Below are positions 35,801 through 50,800 of a stretch of 64,000 nt of DNA, one piece after another. The notes beneath the pieces were generated by a model that did no database searches, was not told where the DNA came from, and saw nothing but the letters and a program-made list of their open reading frames with translations. The translations under genes were made by a program, and so were the position numbers. The number at the start of each line of letters is the position of its first letter. The first letter of the stretch is position 1. Source of the DNA: Ischnura elegans (Eukaryota > Arthropoda > Insecta > Odonata > Coenagrionidae); contig NC_060253.1 of the NCBI RefSeq assembly GCF_921293095.1, positions 73,445,992 through 73,509,991 of the forward strand. The letters run 5' to 3'.

Positions 35801-38800
35801 CTGTATCTTTCTATCTTCTTTGCAGAAACGATCATATTAAGGACCTTACACAAACTTCTGAGGACCACTTCATGCCATCTCCTTTAATATGCCTACAGAT
35901 GTCCAGCAGTGGGGAAGCACCGAGGTTGGGAAAAATCTCGCTCTTCCAAGAAATCACTTATCACTTAGCACCGCACAGTAGCACACTTCAGACATAGGAA
36001 TGAATTTAAAGATCACGCTACCATAACAGTACGAAATATGTAATGCCATGTACAAAACTTAAAATTTTAAAAAACATAAGTATACCAGTAATTCTTACCA
36101 ACAATGGCTGAAGTTCACAGGAATAAGGATTAAAAGTTTTGCTCAGTTCCTCACAGTAATCCGTCACGTCGAACTCCATGTCCTGATACTGAAAATTTGA
36201 AATGAGAAAGAGAAAAAAAGTCTCACCTTCATTGCACAAAAAACATAGTGGAAAATGTATATGCTTCCAGGTGAAAGGTTAATGAGATTGTGGCAAGCTT
36301 TCCTGCAGATTCAACTTTCCACCAGGAAACCATTTCTCATCAATTAAAGGTAACTATATTTGTTTAAAAAAATATTTTTCAATAAAAACAAAACATTGGA
36401 GAGTTAGATGGAGCTACAAGTTAAGTCTTATGACAATTAGTCTCGGTCAACGTTAAACACGAGAAGAAAAATTCCCTAAAGTAATCTACTTGGACTCACT
36501 TGCACTTTCAAGGTATAAATTACAGGTAACTCCTCTTCTTATTAAGTTAGGATGAGGAATATGTTACCCTTTGTTGATAAACTTTCTCATGAATATCAAG
36601 TGACCACCCCAAACAAAACAAATCTAACACAATATGACTGCAAACTCAACTTATTGGAACTTAAAACACCACTGGACCACATCACAGTGAGGGGGGGAAA
36701 AGCTTTATCTTCACACTGGGAGGGCAAGTATTTTGCTTCAAGCTTGAAAAGCAATGATTTGTGGGGAGGGGAGGGCACAATTCCTTCCACTTTCTCTGTT
36801 TGGGGTGTCGGGGAGCGAGGGAAATAGATTGTTTTGGAGGTTCGGGAGGGCAATGGGCATGGGACAAGATACTGCTCCAGCACCTGTGACTCTCCCTCGT
36901 CCATAACTTCCTCGTCACTGAGGATTGGCTCGTACTGCTCCTCCGGTTCATCAGCTGCTGGTGGCACCGGAGATGGCGTGAGGGACGACACACCTCTGGC
37001 AAAGTGTGACACCCGGATGCCACCCCCGGAACCAGATGCTGGAGAGGCCACATCTGTGATCAGCGAGTTCATCGGACCAGAGACGTCGCCATCGAGGGCA
37101 GGAGATCCGCGATGATGGCTCCCACCATCAACAACATCCTCTGGGATGCCTCCGTCCACCGCATTCCCTCCATCGTCATCCTCGTTGCAAAGAGCCCTCA
37201 CCGGCAAGGGCTCCGCAGGATGGGGTTCATCAGAGGGGCCGACGTCCATGGGGGACATGGGTTCGTCACGACCCCCATCGCCCACCAAACTGTGGGCCTT
37301 GGGTGCGGCTTCATCCTCCTCATCATCAGGCGGGGGCCTGGAGTCCTCGATGGGCCCCTCCTGACCATCGTCTTCATCTGCCTCCGGGATCTCGCCCTCC
37401 GAGATGGATTCCACGTCCCCGGGGGAGAGTGATTCAAACAAGGGTTGCGTCACCTCTGCAAATGGACCACCACCCACTTCACACACTTTCATGCCACAGG
37501 TAAAAGGACCCAGTGCCCAAAGGGGGATAGAGCAGGGGGCACCCACCCACCGAGAAACCCGCATCCACCCTACCCTCTGGCACCTCAAGCACACACACAC
37601 ATTCGCCAAAGAGACGGTGTGGAGATAGGCACCAACTTCCACGGGCACGCACCAAATCAGAAAACGCTCAATGTAAAAAAATTTATACCTTTTCAAAGCA
37701 AGGGCAAGTTAAAAAAATTATCCCCTGACACATTTCACTGATTTCAAAGTTGACTATCTCATCAGAACAATCTGCACTCAAGAATTAATGCTTCACACAT
37801 AAAATAACTAAAAGCATAAGGCCACCCAATCACTAGGAACATATGGTGCACAGGGAATTACTATGACAGGTCAGATTAATCATGGCAATAGTATCACCAA
37901 ATCAGAACAACAGCCATTAAATCAAGGGAAAAAAACAGAATTCATAAATTAAATTTGTCTCCATGCTCAGTTATGATGTTGTGAAATAAATTTCACATCC
38001 AAAACTTGGTTCAACAAAACTCATAAACTTTAAGCCCATAGAGGATCAAATTTAGCACCCAAACTCATGGTTGATGCTGAAACTTAACACAATAAATTAC
38101 TGGCTATTACATAATACACACATGCAAGCATATAAATAGATGGCATAAAAAATTTATATGAAGAACATCAGAGGTGGACTGTTGCAAGAATGAGGACTGG
38201 AAATTTCATCACTCACTGAAGGTCAGCACAGACTAAATGAAAAGATGATCTATCTCTTGTATTTAACGCAGAATCATCACTGTTACTGCCACTTCATGAA
38301 CTCTTTTTAGGTGAAATCAGGTAAACAGTAAACTTCAAAACATTGCACATGAGCTGAGAAGAACTGACCCAACCAGAGAACCTACTTATTTGAAATCACA
38401 GGCACCTCCCATGGGTTGCAAAAGAATAAACTTACACATAAAAGTAGCAAATATCACAAATTTCTGAGGCCATTCCATTTTAACTGAACCAAATTCATAC
38501 TTTTCCCTAACTGTTGGCCGGGAAAGGGGGAGAAAATAAATAAATAATATAACCAGTGACCACATCCCTAAACAATACAACATCCAAGGGATGCAGCCTC
38601 CTGCTGTGGCAAGTGACACACAAAGTGCAGGCAACTCCTTGTGGCAATGAAGAACAATTAGCTCACTCCTCATGGAACCAGGAGATCCGTTGATTCAACC
38701 AGGAGGTCGGACATATAGAGAGTATAGCCCCTTCACCAATCGGGAGGGGACACGTGTTAAATGGAATGTACCTTTTCTCACTTCTCCCTCACTGTCGTGA

Positions 38801-41800
38801 GGAGATAAAGATGGAGCTGGAGCAACAGGAATGGTGGGAGGAGTCCTTGGCCGTTTGGGCCCAGATGCAGTCGCAACCAAGTCTCCTGGTGGGGGCGCTG
38901 ACGGAGGCGGCAAGGGCGGAGATCTCGGCCTCTTCCTCGTATCCTCCCCTCCGCTGCTTCCCCTCTCCTGAGAAGAACCCCGCCTTTCCCACGATCCGCC
39001 ACGGCGGACACTCTCCGGAGATGACCCTCTCCTCTGCACCCTCTGCTCGTCGTGATGGTGGTGCCGATGATGATGGTGGTGCGGCGGAGGGGGCGGAGTC
39101 AGCCCATCCCTCTTCTCCCCCCTCTCCCAACTCCGACCCTCCCTGCGGTTGGGTGCCGCCGTACCGCCCGGGGCGGCACCGCTCCCCGTCCATCCACTTC
39201 CTGTCCTCTCGCTGGAGCCCCACTCCCGCTCACGTGGCACTTCACCGTATTCCTTGCGGTCCCGACCCCTCTCCTCCCATTCCCTGTCTGGCACCAAGTC
39301 CCTTTCCGCTCCCCTCACTACCCTCTCCACGTGCCGCGCACCATCCCCGTCCCTCTCCCCACCGCGGTGCCGTTCACGAGTCCTAGCGTCCCTCTCCCCC
39401 TTTCCCCGCTCACCCCATTCTTTGTCTTTAGTCCGTTCCCAAGGGAGGGGTTCAGTGTCGTAATGCGTTGGGTGCTGCTCCAACTCTTTAGTCCCATCAT
39501 ACACATCTGCAGTCTGAAAAAATAGGTTGTATTATAACAAAATTGCACAACAAAACAATTTAAAGAATACCTTTATCTACAATTCACTTTCTGTTCACCC
39601 ATTTATCAAAACTACAAATGCAGAATCAACGTGACATTTTTTTTCTCTTCTACTTGACTAGTCACCATTTCCAGTAGTATAAGTCTTGCATTAGCAAACC
39701 AAAGCATACAGACTTTATAGAGCATTCTGCAATACGAAAATAACTCACTTTTCAAAAATAATTTTTCCTTTCAGCACCAGCAAAAATAAAATAAAAATCA
39801 ATTTAAAACTGATATGAGATTTTGTTATGCGAAAGGGAAATTATTATTACTCATTTACTTTAAAAGGCATATGATTGAAACTTAAAACATTATTAGAACC
39901 ATTAAACTAGAGGCTTCACAGTGGATTATGACATGGCAATATGCAAAAATTGTAGTTTAAATACACCAAAATAACATTTGCAGATACACAAGACTCCAGT
40001 TAATTTACATCAAATGAAGCACAGTACCTGTTAACCAGTTGCGGGACTCATTCCCGGCTTACAAGCAAAATTTGTGATACATAACATTAATATCTCATAT
40101 ATGATTTAAATAATATTAAATTAAAATGGTTATATAAAATAAATTAAATAACAAATGTAATTAATATGTCTTTTATACAATAAAATTAAAACTGAAACTA
40201 AGTAGTAATGGTGCAAAATCAAATGCTTGGTGTTTACTTTATGAAGCAAAATAATGTATTAAGACCTATTGCCATTATATTTGCTGCAGACCACCTCGTT
40301 GGTGGATAGTTTTGCTAAAATGTAAGTCACTTATGACCAGAAGGAGTAAGCTAGAATACACATAAAACTGTTACCTGGTAAAATTATCCTAAGACTAGGA
40401 AAAACCTAAATGTATTTATCTTCAGCATCATTTCATAGAAGCATTCACAATTCAGAGCCCCCAAGTACGTCACTATACGTATATAGGAAGCCCCATATAG
40501 CAATTATGAGATTTAGCCGCAAGCTCGAATATGCTAGACCTAGCCAAGGAACCATTTAAAACCCTATGATTTACATATTAAAAATTTTTTATTAGCGATA
40601 ATGCCTCAATTTCTCACAAAAACCGGCACAATTCGTAATTACAACAGGTTGACTTAGTGATCACACACTGCATCTATGGCATTAAATGCTACAAAAACTA
40701 TCATTTTTCTGCAAATTCAGCGTTCAAATGTTTGTTATGCCCCTATTCTTTGTTCCTTATTCTTTATTAATTTATCACGTAAGGATTTCATTGTTCTTTT
40801 GTCATCCTCCTCCTGATTCCCATGAAGCTATTTCTATACTTTTCATGCCGTTATTGTTCATACGAAATAAATGTGTATTATAAAAAGGTAACAATAAGTA
40901 CAAGTTTTATCAAAGAAAATACGAAGGAAGGGCTTATGTAAGAGCCACAAAAATTTTACAAATGTGTAATTTAAGCCGTGATTGACGCACAACAACATTG
41001 AATTAAGTAAGCTCAATACAGAATAAATAAATGTAAGGAAATGCAAATTTAGCAAGGTGCAATCAAAAAATATATGATATACATACAAGAGCTTAACAAT
41101 TAATAAAATTATAATGAAGAATCACACCAATTACAAGGTAACTAAGGATATATCATTGTCATCTGCCACAGCAGAACATCTTAATTAACAATGCTAATTA
41201 AGGCAAATAATTGTTAGATACTCAGCCATAATTAAAAAAGAAAATATTTATGACAGCCCACAGAGGAATAAGAAACAACAAGGAAGACATTTTCCACTTT
41301 TTCAACAAACATATAGACGGAATTAGCTAAGGAGTACGGCAAAATAAGGCAACTCTTTGGTTTGACTGTAAGCTTACCGGCTGTGGCTGACTCCATTCAT
41401 CACGATAAGGATGAGAATATTCTGGCTGATGGTAAGGCTCAGTTGTGTAACTGTTTGTGTACGGATCAGCAGCACCACCAGCAATTGCGGTCTCAACCAA
41501 ATATGCCCTATCTACAGGAGGAGCCAAGTCTGCGACCTGAGGACATTAAAATGTCGACTTAAAGTTCTAGCCATTATAATGGGTAGTAATGAAGTAATGA
41601 AGCGAGGATCAGTTTACTGGCTCTTTGAGCTTAATCAAACTTAGCAGCCTTGAAGTTCGTTACATGCAGTTCTTAAGTCTCTCCACATACGGGATTATAC
41701 CAGCAATTGGACCACACAAAGGCCCATAAAAGTATAGAACCATAACCACTTCTAACAACCCACATGCATCATGAGGCAATGACCATTTCTCATTCATCCA

Positions 41801-44800
41801 TTCTTTCATATGATTAAAAAAAAGAACACTTCAACTGACACTTTTTTCACGAGTTTCAGACAATTTCAGTTCTGGTTGGTCATATCATTCAGGGAGAACA
41901 GCTGATTGACTGAAGAGATCGCTCTAACAAGTATGGACCACGAGCATGATGCACAAGGATTAAAAGAGATACAGAGAACAGCCCAAGTCTGAGCTTGTGA
42001 CATCATCAACTTATCTTTGAAAAGTTAAGGTTATTGACTATTTACCACAAATAGCCAGAGAAGTGTATGACGGATTGAGAAATGGAAAAATAAGGGTCTA
42101 TTCATTCTTTAAACCCTATCACAATCGACAAAATTAGTGAAAAAGTACATTATGTCTGTGCATTAACAGGAACATTATAGGCATGTTTATTCCTGTATGT
42201 GATTTCCTTTCCTTTATCTCTTGTGCACAAGAGTTGCGGTCCTTACTCATCAACACATTCAATGGCCTGATTTTCATTAAAGTCGTCAAAATCAGCTGTA
42301 AAAATAAGAAAGAAAAATAGACAGAGGTCTCTGCACCATAACTTCCGTTCAAATACTGATTTTTACAAACGGACCACACGGTTCGAAAGAGGGAAGCTGG
42401 CTGAAGGCCATACACACGATCGGAAGACTCTGAAGTGGATAATAGTCACGTACAGAGGCGGAGAAAGGGCTCCTGGCCCACGTCAATTGACGTGCTTCGC
42501 ACCGAATATGTTAAGACACCACATGTTTAGATTAAATCTCAGTTGCAAGTGATCATACATAGGCATTTGCATACTTCATATTTCAAAGCCTTTTTTACAA
42601 GCACTGTTGATCAAATAACTCTGTATTAGGAATGATTAATGAACCGCATAATTTACACTTGCAAAGTTAGAAGGATTTCTGAGACAAGGTTGTCTGATTC
42701 TCCTCTGTTAAGTATGAGTAACAAATGTTTCACACATATGCAAACACAGGAAAGCGTTGGATTGAAAATGCCATGAAAGAATCCACTTGGACAGGAAAAT
42801 ATAGAAGAAATGTAGCTGAACCTAATTAATAATATGAATTGAAGAATAATTTGACGTAAGAATGTGAGTTGAAGAATTATAACTTTATTTTGAGCCTTTT
42901 TCTAGAGATATTTTTCTAGCGATAAATATACTTATGAAAACTATGAAGAAATGAAAATATAAATAATTATTAATTTCTAGCATGGAATACGAAAGTGGTA
43001 GCTAATAAATGATGCCAGTGACATAAGAATCTCAGATTTTAGTCAACTTTATATAAGTACAATAATTTTATAGGAATATAACATTATAACTTCTTTCAGT
43101 AAGTCTTACAATACACTGCTATAGTAGCATACTTGGATTATATGAAATATATTCGTCCCAAAAATTAAATAGTGAACATATCTGATGAGATAATGATATG
43201 AGCAAATAAAGCATATGCTAACCATAAAAGGTATATTACAAAAGAAACCTGCAATAACTTACTGGCGAAGCACAGAAGAATGAAAGAAATTCATTGCAAT
43301 ATTTGTAAGAACTTAATTCAGAGTAAAATTGAGAAGATTGAAAGCAATGGAAAGTAAGAAGCAACACTAAGGTACATACGAAGTGAAAAGGCAAATGAAG
43401 TTAAACATAAATCTTGAAAATGAAAAATTCATGTACCTCATCTGTTGGGATAATGGTTAAAAACGAAATGGTTCTTTCAAAAAAGTGCACGACCTTACAA
43501 AAAATTATGTTGTTGGAATTGTAGACACTTTTCAAGTATTTTATTTTACTTTAATGGCACTAATTGACAGCAGTTCATTTGTCTCGTGTGCTTCATAGCA
43601 ATAATTTGTAAAAACATTATGTCAAATTTAGATTGTCCGTTTTCGTGGTGAAGATGACATCAATAACTCTTTCAGAAACCAGGGTTCCCACTTTAGCTAA
43701 ATTATAAAATTCACGGTTTTTTCCAGGTTTTCATGGTCTAAATGTCGTCAACTTCACGGTCTGTTGATGAGCAATTTAAGGCAAAAATATTGATCACGTA
43801 ACAATCACCAGCCACACGTTAACTAAAAACTTAACAAATGCAACAGATGCCGTAAATGCAAACGCAGCTATGAAAGTGCTACCTCTCATGACGTCACCTA
43901 TCGTTAGCTAAATTCAGGGCCGGCTAAGGAGTTGCGAGTGGGAAAATGAAGTGAGCAGGGAGGTAGGGAAGAGAAGAAATGTTTGATTTTTTTGCCAGGG
44001 TTAATAACACTTTGGTTACTGGTCTCCCAATCACAGGGCTAAGGCTAATGTGTTGTCATGGCACACGGGCCAATAATTGCGCTTCAAATATATGCGTGCA
44101 GATGAATGCGTGGACAGTGCCTGCGTGTGATTGACCTTGAAACATGATCGATCGATCACTCTTAGTTCTACAATTATGTTTGAGAAATTTTTAAGGTTTT
44201 ATTATGAAATTCACGGCTAATTCCAGGTTTTTTTCACGGTAGACGAAATTCACGGCTTATTCACGGTTTTAAGGTTTTCATGGTTGAGTGGGAGCCCTGT
44301 ATGCATTACCCACATCAATTAAGGCAATTGTCTTTGTACTTCAGCATTCCCAAGAATGAAAATTGGGTTAGCGGTAGACTGTTGAGTAACATGTTCCCAA
44401 GTTAAAATTTCATTTTGCTATAAAATAGTGGAAACTTCAAAACAGAGAACAAAGAGCAATAAAAGATCACATTCCACTGAAATTGCAAAAAATTATAATA
44501 AATATATTGTGTGAAAAGATTAGAGAGTTAAAGAAAGTTAAATTTGTGGGAAAAACCTATGGATTTTGAGAGACCTCATACTGCAATTATTACACACAAA
44601 ATAGCATTTTCAATTTCTATACATATCTAACAATATTCCATTAGGGAACGATAATAATATTATGTGTGAAAAGGTAGTTCAATTTGTGGGAAATGGGTTT
44701 CGATAGACCTCATACTGTACTTATTCCACTAATAATTGCAATTTTTCCATATCTTAATTAGTGAGCTGATATACCATCTCACAGGTACGAAAGCCTAACG

Positions 44801-47800
44801 ATGGGCTCTCCACACTTGGTCGAGATTAACCTTTACTATGATGACTTACCTGAGCATGTTGCTGAACCCATTCTGCAGTAGCAGCTGTGTTTGGTCCCAC
44901 TGCCTCAGCGACACGTGGTTCAGGGCGTGGCCCTCCAACAACTGAAGATGATGGGGTGGATGGTGTAGGAGGTTGAGAAGGAGGTTGGCGTGTGGTGATG
45001 GGTGGGGCAGGTGCTGGAGGGATCGTCTCCTGAAGAGTTTTTGTGAGCACTCCGTAAACTGCCAAGGTTATGGTGGTATACAGCCCGCGTAACACCAATC
45101 CATCTGTCGGGATCTGCTGCAAAACACGATGAAGAACCGTATTTGAAAGATGAGAATGGGTTTAGACTTTGATAATGCTAAACATTCTACATACTATTTA
45201 CACAAAGACAAAGGTTGATTTCTTTTAAACGTATATAGTAGGCCCTTGACATATGAACATTATACATTCCGAGACCTTGTTTGCTAGTAGAAAAATCTTA
45301 GCAAGACAACAAAAAATGTATTTATCCAGCAGAATGAAACACTGTATTACATTTGGGCATTAACTAAAGATGGTGAATGAACGAACTGATCCTGCACAAT
45401 GCAGCCGGAGCCAAAATAATTTTGCTGCCACCGGGAAGGAAAAATATGCCAAATGCTGAACAATTTCCGACTTCACAACGGTTAAATTGATACTTTATGT
45501 AGATTGTGCCCAAACAGTGAGTTTCTCTACCCTACACCGCACGGCATCCACCAACACCAAAGGCACCAAATTTGAAATTTTGGGCACACTTCAATTTTCT
45601 TAATGTTCTTTTCGGAATTTTTTGATTGTTCCATGAATTTCTGAAAGTTCACCAGTTGAATGCTCATAATTTGAGGACTTCCTGTATTTTTAGCTGCTGC
45701 ATCCTGAAAGATTTGAAATATAAAGAGCATTTGACTGAGGAGTATACAGAAACAAGATACACTGCTTCCCTTCAATTTTCTACCCCTACTTCGTCCTCTT
45801 TCACCATGGATTTTGAATTCCCATATGATAGAGAGCCACCTTGTTTATCTGCATTAAAACATATGGGAGTAACATGGATAGAAATATTTCAATCAAGTTT
45901 TTGTTTAGTTTTGACTAAAACTTTTCAAAAAAAAAATACAAATGCATTACATATACTGGGATGCCATGCTGTCCCTCACTGCCTACACACCATTACATTC
46001 GTATAAATTGACCAATTTGAAAGGGTTCAATCGTAATCTTCACATATATTTCATTAAATGTCAAATTTAGCAGTAGTAGTAGAGTTGAGTGTTAGGCGTT
46101 GATGGCTAGGCCATTCTGCACCACTATTCAATCATTTGATTCCAATCGTACAATATAGGGATAAATCACTGCACAATAAATTAACATAAAATAGAAAGGA
46201 ACTTTTAAATTTTATCAAACAGACCTATTTCACTGAATGTCAAATTTATACATACTTTAAATGATGATCATTTTGCTCTAAGCTAAATTTTACATTTAAT
46301 TTTTTTCCTGCAAAAGAAATATTTTCAACAACAAGAAATATATTTCAGCACAACAACCGACGTGACAAACTGTAGATTAACGTTTTAGCCAGTTCCAAAA
46401 AAAAATAACCCACTGGAATATTTTTATGAGTTGGAAAATAGCCAATGATTATACATTAATATAATGCTTTGTCTTTCATTTGACTAAGTTTTAGAGACCT
46501 ACGGGTTTTGGGTGTCCTTACATGACAGAAGGCCACGCATCAATTTTATGCAAATTCTCACATTCGGTGTGATTTAACTACTGATTAAATACAAACCCAT
46601 TAAGAATTCTAATCAGGTATTGGTGTTTTCAAGACATATACGAAGAAAATAAAATATCCTAATGCAATGCTGAAAGTTGAGCTGTTTTTTAGAATACCTG
46701 TCCGGAGTTCATCAACGAATGCTGGGAGTAGGCAAACCATGACTCAACTACATATTTTGAATGAGGATGTTTTTTCTGATATTTTCCATATTTTGAGCTG
46801 CTCATGTAGTGAACCATATTAATAGTTCCAACATCATACACAGAATATTGCGGCGAATAATTGGAAAATTATACACTTTATAATATTTTTATGCACATTT
46901 TCTGAAGACATGATCATACATTTGCCGCGGCGGATAAGTATGAATGCTGGGAAAAGCCCATGTGACAACATTCTGGTTCCAGCTGGCACAGTGTGAGGCC
47001 ACCTTGGTGCAAGGCTCTGAGCGCCACTACGATGCAGGCTGCTAGCAGGTAGCAGAGTACCCTGCTAGCAGGTAGGGTTTGGATTAAATAAGGATTATTA
47101 ATACCCAATCAAACGAATGAAACTTTCTGACCTTCAGCAATTTTAACAGGTGATTATTAAGAGATATTTCCCTGAGCTCTGTGCCTCATGAATACATTGG
47201 TAATCTCAGACAATGAAAAACTCCTATCTACTCGTATAGCATCTAGGTCCCTGTGACGTCACGTGGAGCGGCGTCACATGGGCACCAATCTGACCTTTTT
47301 CAAATGAGGTTAAATTTGACCATTAACATTCGTCTAAACTGTGAATTCTAAAACCAAATAATTTGTATGGTATGAATACACTAATGTAGGGTAATGAATC
47401 GCAATCAATGCCTTTCGTTTTCTAAGATGAAGGAAACTACCCTTTTATTAATCCTAAAAATATTCTCGGGCTCGGGCCCCCTCAAAAATTCTTTGTTCCT
47501 AAATTCCAAATTCTAAATTCCAAAAATTCCCTCAGGCCCCATGGAGTCAGCGCCACTGAACACGGATAATCCAAACTTAACTTTTATTTCTAGTAATTTT
47601 CATACTTTACGCAAATAAAACAATCTATTATTAAAAATTGATGGTTTGAGGTGTAACTTTGTGAAAGCGATTCATTATGAAAAAAAAGAAACTTTGTGCT
47701 TTCACATTTAATATTTATTCACAAATTTACACGACCATGGTTTCAACGTAAGGTTGACATCATGACCATATCTTTCAAAAATGTATTGATAAAATTGAAA

Positions 47801-50800
47801 TTACTTGAATGAAACATGGTTTTGAAAAACATGCATGAAAATAATACATACACATTTCCAGAGAAGGAATTTCAAATGCCACCCAAAATGTTTGACTACA
47901 AATGGCATTACATTAGTTTACCTTTACAAGCTACACTATGGCTTAGTAAATAATTGTGCTATAAAAAGTGAATTTCGAAAGTTATACTTTTTCCATACTA
48001 TGTGCTTAAAATTCCATGCTCTTGAAATTGTTTCTAAGAGTGCAATCCTCATCATAGAGTGTTGGAAAGGTGATTCACAGTGACTATAGCATGTTCTCAG
48101 AGTTGAGTGATGAAGCATTTACTGAGATGGCAATGACGATAAATATCAATTTCCAAGGAAAAATCCTCCATGCGTGTTGCTGACTTGAGTGAAAAAATTC
48201 TTGTGTAAAGGTGTCATCACAATTCAGGCTCTCATAATCTTTTTTCAGGCTTTTAACCATTTCTCTTAAATATGGGTAAAGTAAACAATTTGCACCCAAA
48301 CGGTGGGTGATGGAAAATTTTGAGTGCCATTTTCATATTTAGGAGGCAAAAATACAAAAAAATACTCCATGTGGGAGAAAAAAATGTTTCATTGTCGCAT
48401 TAAGATGTTCTTTGTTAATTTGGTGAAATAAAAACTTTCATTGGAAGGCTACCTACTGATTGACATCTTTTCTATATGTCCAGAAATTATGGAGAGGGGG
48501 AGGACTCAAAATAAGAATGCTATGACACACAAAACATTGGATCCCCTACAGCTTGGGCACAAGATAGCAAATAAATATTTACCATCAGTAAACCAAATTT
48601 TTAATCAGTAAATAAAATTATAAAGTTTAATGTTTTCGGCAACCAAATTGAAAATTTTTATGATTCAAATACACTACCAATGGCGATTGCTGTAGAAACA
48701 GAAGTAAGACGCTTGGGTAATGGCATTGTGGGATATTACTCTGAGTGATGGATCCGATTGTGGAGATCCATTTTTCACAAACATACAAATATGGGTCAAA
48801 TTAATTCAAATTTTGACATTAACGTCGTGTATTTCATGTTTCTTATAAATATGGTTACAATTTTTTAGGCTCAAAACTCAAATTTGAGATCTAATGTCCA
48901 AATGTTTCTGTGATGATATAAAGAACATGAATACATCACTCACTCAGTGATTTAACCTGGAGGTAGGTTTGGATTGGTAAGGTTAGAGCTCTTTCAGACT
49001 GAGCCACAAATGAGTAAATATCACACATTCAGGGGTGAGGGCATTTCCTTTCCGTGGGAAACCTTGTTTCCTTCAAGCATTTTGATCTGGAGTGCCTGAG
49101 GGCTTCACCTGGAATTTGTAACTAGTACCCCTTCACAAGCAATTTCTCTACTGTCTTGGCTACCATGCTACCCTTTGTGTACGTACCTTTTCCAAATATG
49201 AAAGTAACAGCCAACTTCATTTAGATCATGAATATTTGAAGAAGCCTCATGATGGTTTCCTAGTTTATGTGGTATACTGGCCCTAATAAATGCTTCTTAT
49301 ATAAAATGTTTACCTCCTCAGTTAACAGATTAATATTCATAAATGTTAAGAGTAGCGAAATCTGTAGAACATATTTCAGGATGGTCTAGTTCCGGCTAGG
49401 AACAACTACTATATAAATGGTTAGACATTATAAGGGTAGCAAAGTGATCAAAAAACCCTTCAAAATCACACAAAAAGTCATTGAAAAGCATAACTATAAC
49501 CCCCAAAATTCTCATAACAGCCAAAAGTAATTGGATTACGATGAGGAATAATTTTATTTATTACGTCAGAAGTACTATTCTTTTTTCATTTTTTGAGCAT
49601 ATTTTCACAGAATTATGCTTAAAATCAGAAAAATTAGTGTTTGCAAAAAACTAGAAGCCCTAATCATTTTATAAGTATTTCTTTTCAAAAATTTATCCGT
49701 TGTACTCTTTTGTATACCACTAGCAACTTGTAATTGCTTATTTGCTTTTCTGTAGGAATTCGTTGCTACTTATTATTTTTGTTTAATCCTTTTATCTTCT
49801 TCTTTTTGTCACATTTTGCACTGTTAAGTGGCAAGTATGCTATACCATGACAATTTTCTGAATAAATTAACTGCCAAAGCACCAATGCATTAATTAAAAG
49901 GGAGCACAAATACTTGTAGTGGCTCTCCAATAAGAGAGGATTCCCACAGAAAGCCCCTACATTGAATGATAGGGGATTAAAATGTGTAATACGACTATAT
50001 TTATAGACAACTAACAAATTTGCATGCACTGCTATTCCCACAATGAAATCCACTAAGAGTATCTACCAGGGATTCACCATGACCATCTAGGTAGCAAATT
50101 ATGGGATAAACGAATGGGGAGGTTTTCAGGCCCTACCCATGTTTGACTCATTGTGATGGCAATAAGAGAAAAACACCACTTTCATTATGATTTTAGCATT
50201 GAAAAAGCGTGAAAAGTCTACCCTGTGGCTAATAGCAATCCCAAAAAAAGCTTTGTAAGAATTTTGGAGGTCTCTTGTGCTTCACACTGGATGAGGTTTT
50301 CCATCTCTCCTTCCTACATTTGATGAGCGATATTCTCAGTCTTCAGGGATTCAGGAATATTAGTGCCATTCTGATCACAATAGCCAGTTCATATACATTT
50401 TTCCTAGGTTTTTCTCTCAGCACCTCCTAAAACTCAAGAAATCTTCCGCAATACTGTTTGCCAGGAAATCATGAGATATTACCTCAACTGTCACCAGTTA
50501 GGTGCCAGGGATCACCCGAATATTGGTTTGGATAAGTAAGGGTAGAGCTCACCCCAGACTTATGAATTTCACACATTATGGGTAGGGAGGGCAATTCCTT
50601 TCCCTTGGCCACCTTGCACACAAGGTTTTTGCTTGAGAGTGTCCGAAGGCTTCAAACTGGATTTAAACCCGGAACCCTTCAGTTAGAACCCGACTGCTCA
50701 ACCCATAAGACTACTGCACTTACCATGCCAGGGACAGCAGAGTTAAAAGAATGAGGCACCTGAATTCACAGCAGGGAGAAGAGGGAAAGGTGACCACAAG

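Noticed and set aside
36834-37503. Several plus-strand frames opposite vir exon 7
   Set aside because: Shadows of the acidic coding exon; no family resemblance.
38900-39110. Coding tandem repeat of functional importance in the His tract
   Set aside because: The His run is short and mixed with Arg; it is described as low complexity within exon 6 rather than as a separate feature.
38754-39525. Overlapping plus-strand frames of 210, 157 and 104 codons
   Set aside because: Antisense shadows of the GC-rich Arg/Glu exon 6 of vir. Their Pro/Ser-rich translations reflect the reverse complement of Arg/Gly codons.
45626-46006. 126-codon plus-strand open frame in vir intron 3
   Set aside because: AT-rich, no domain, no splice support; taken as chance.
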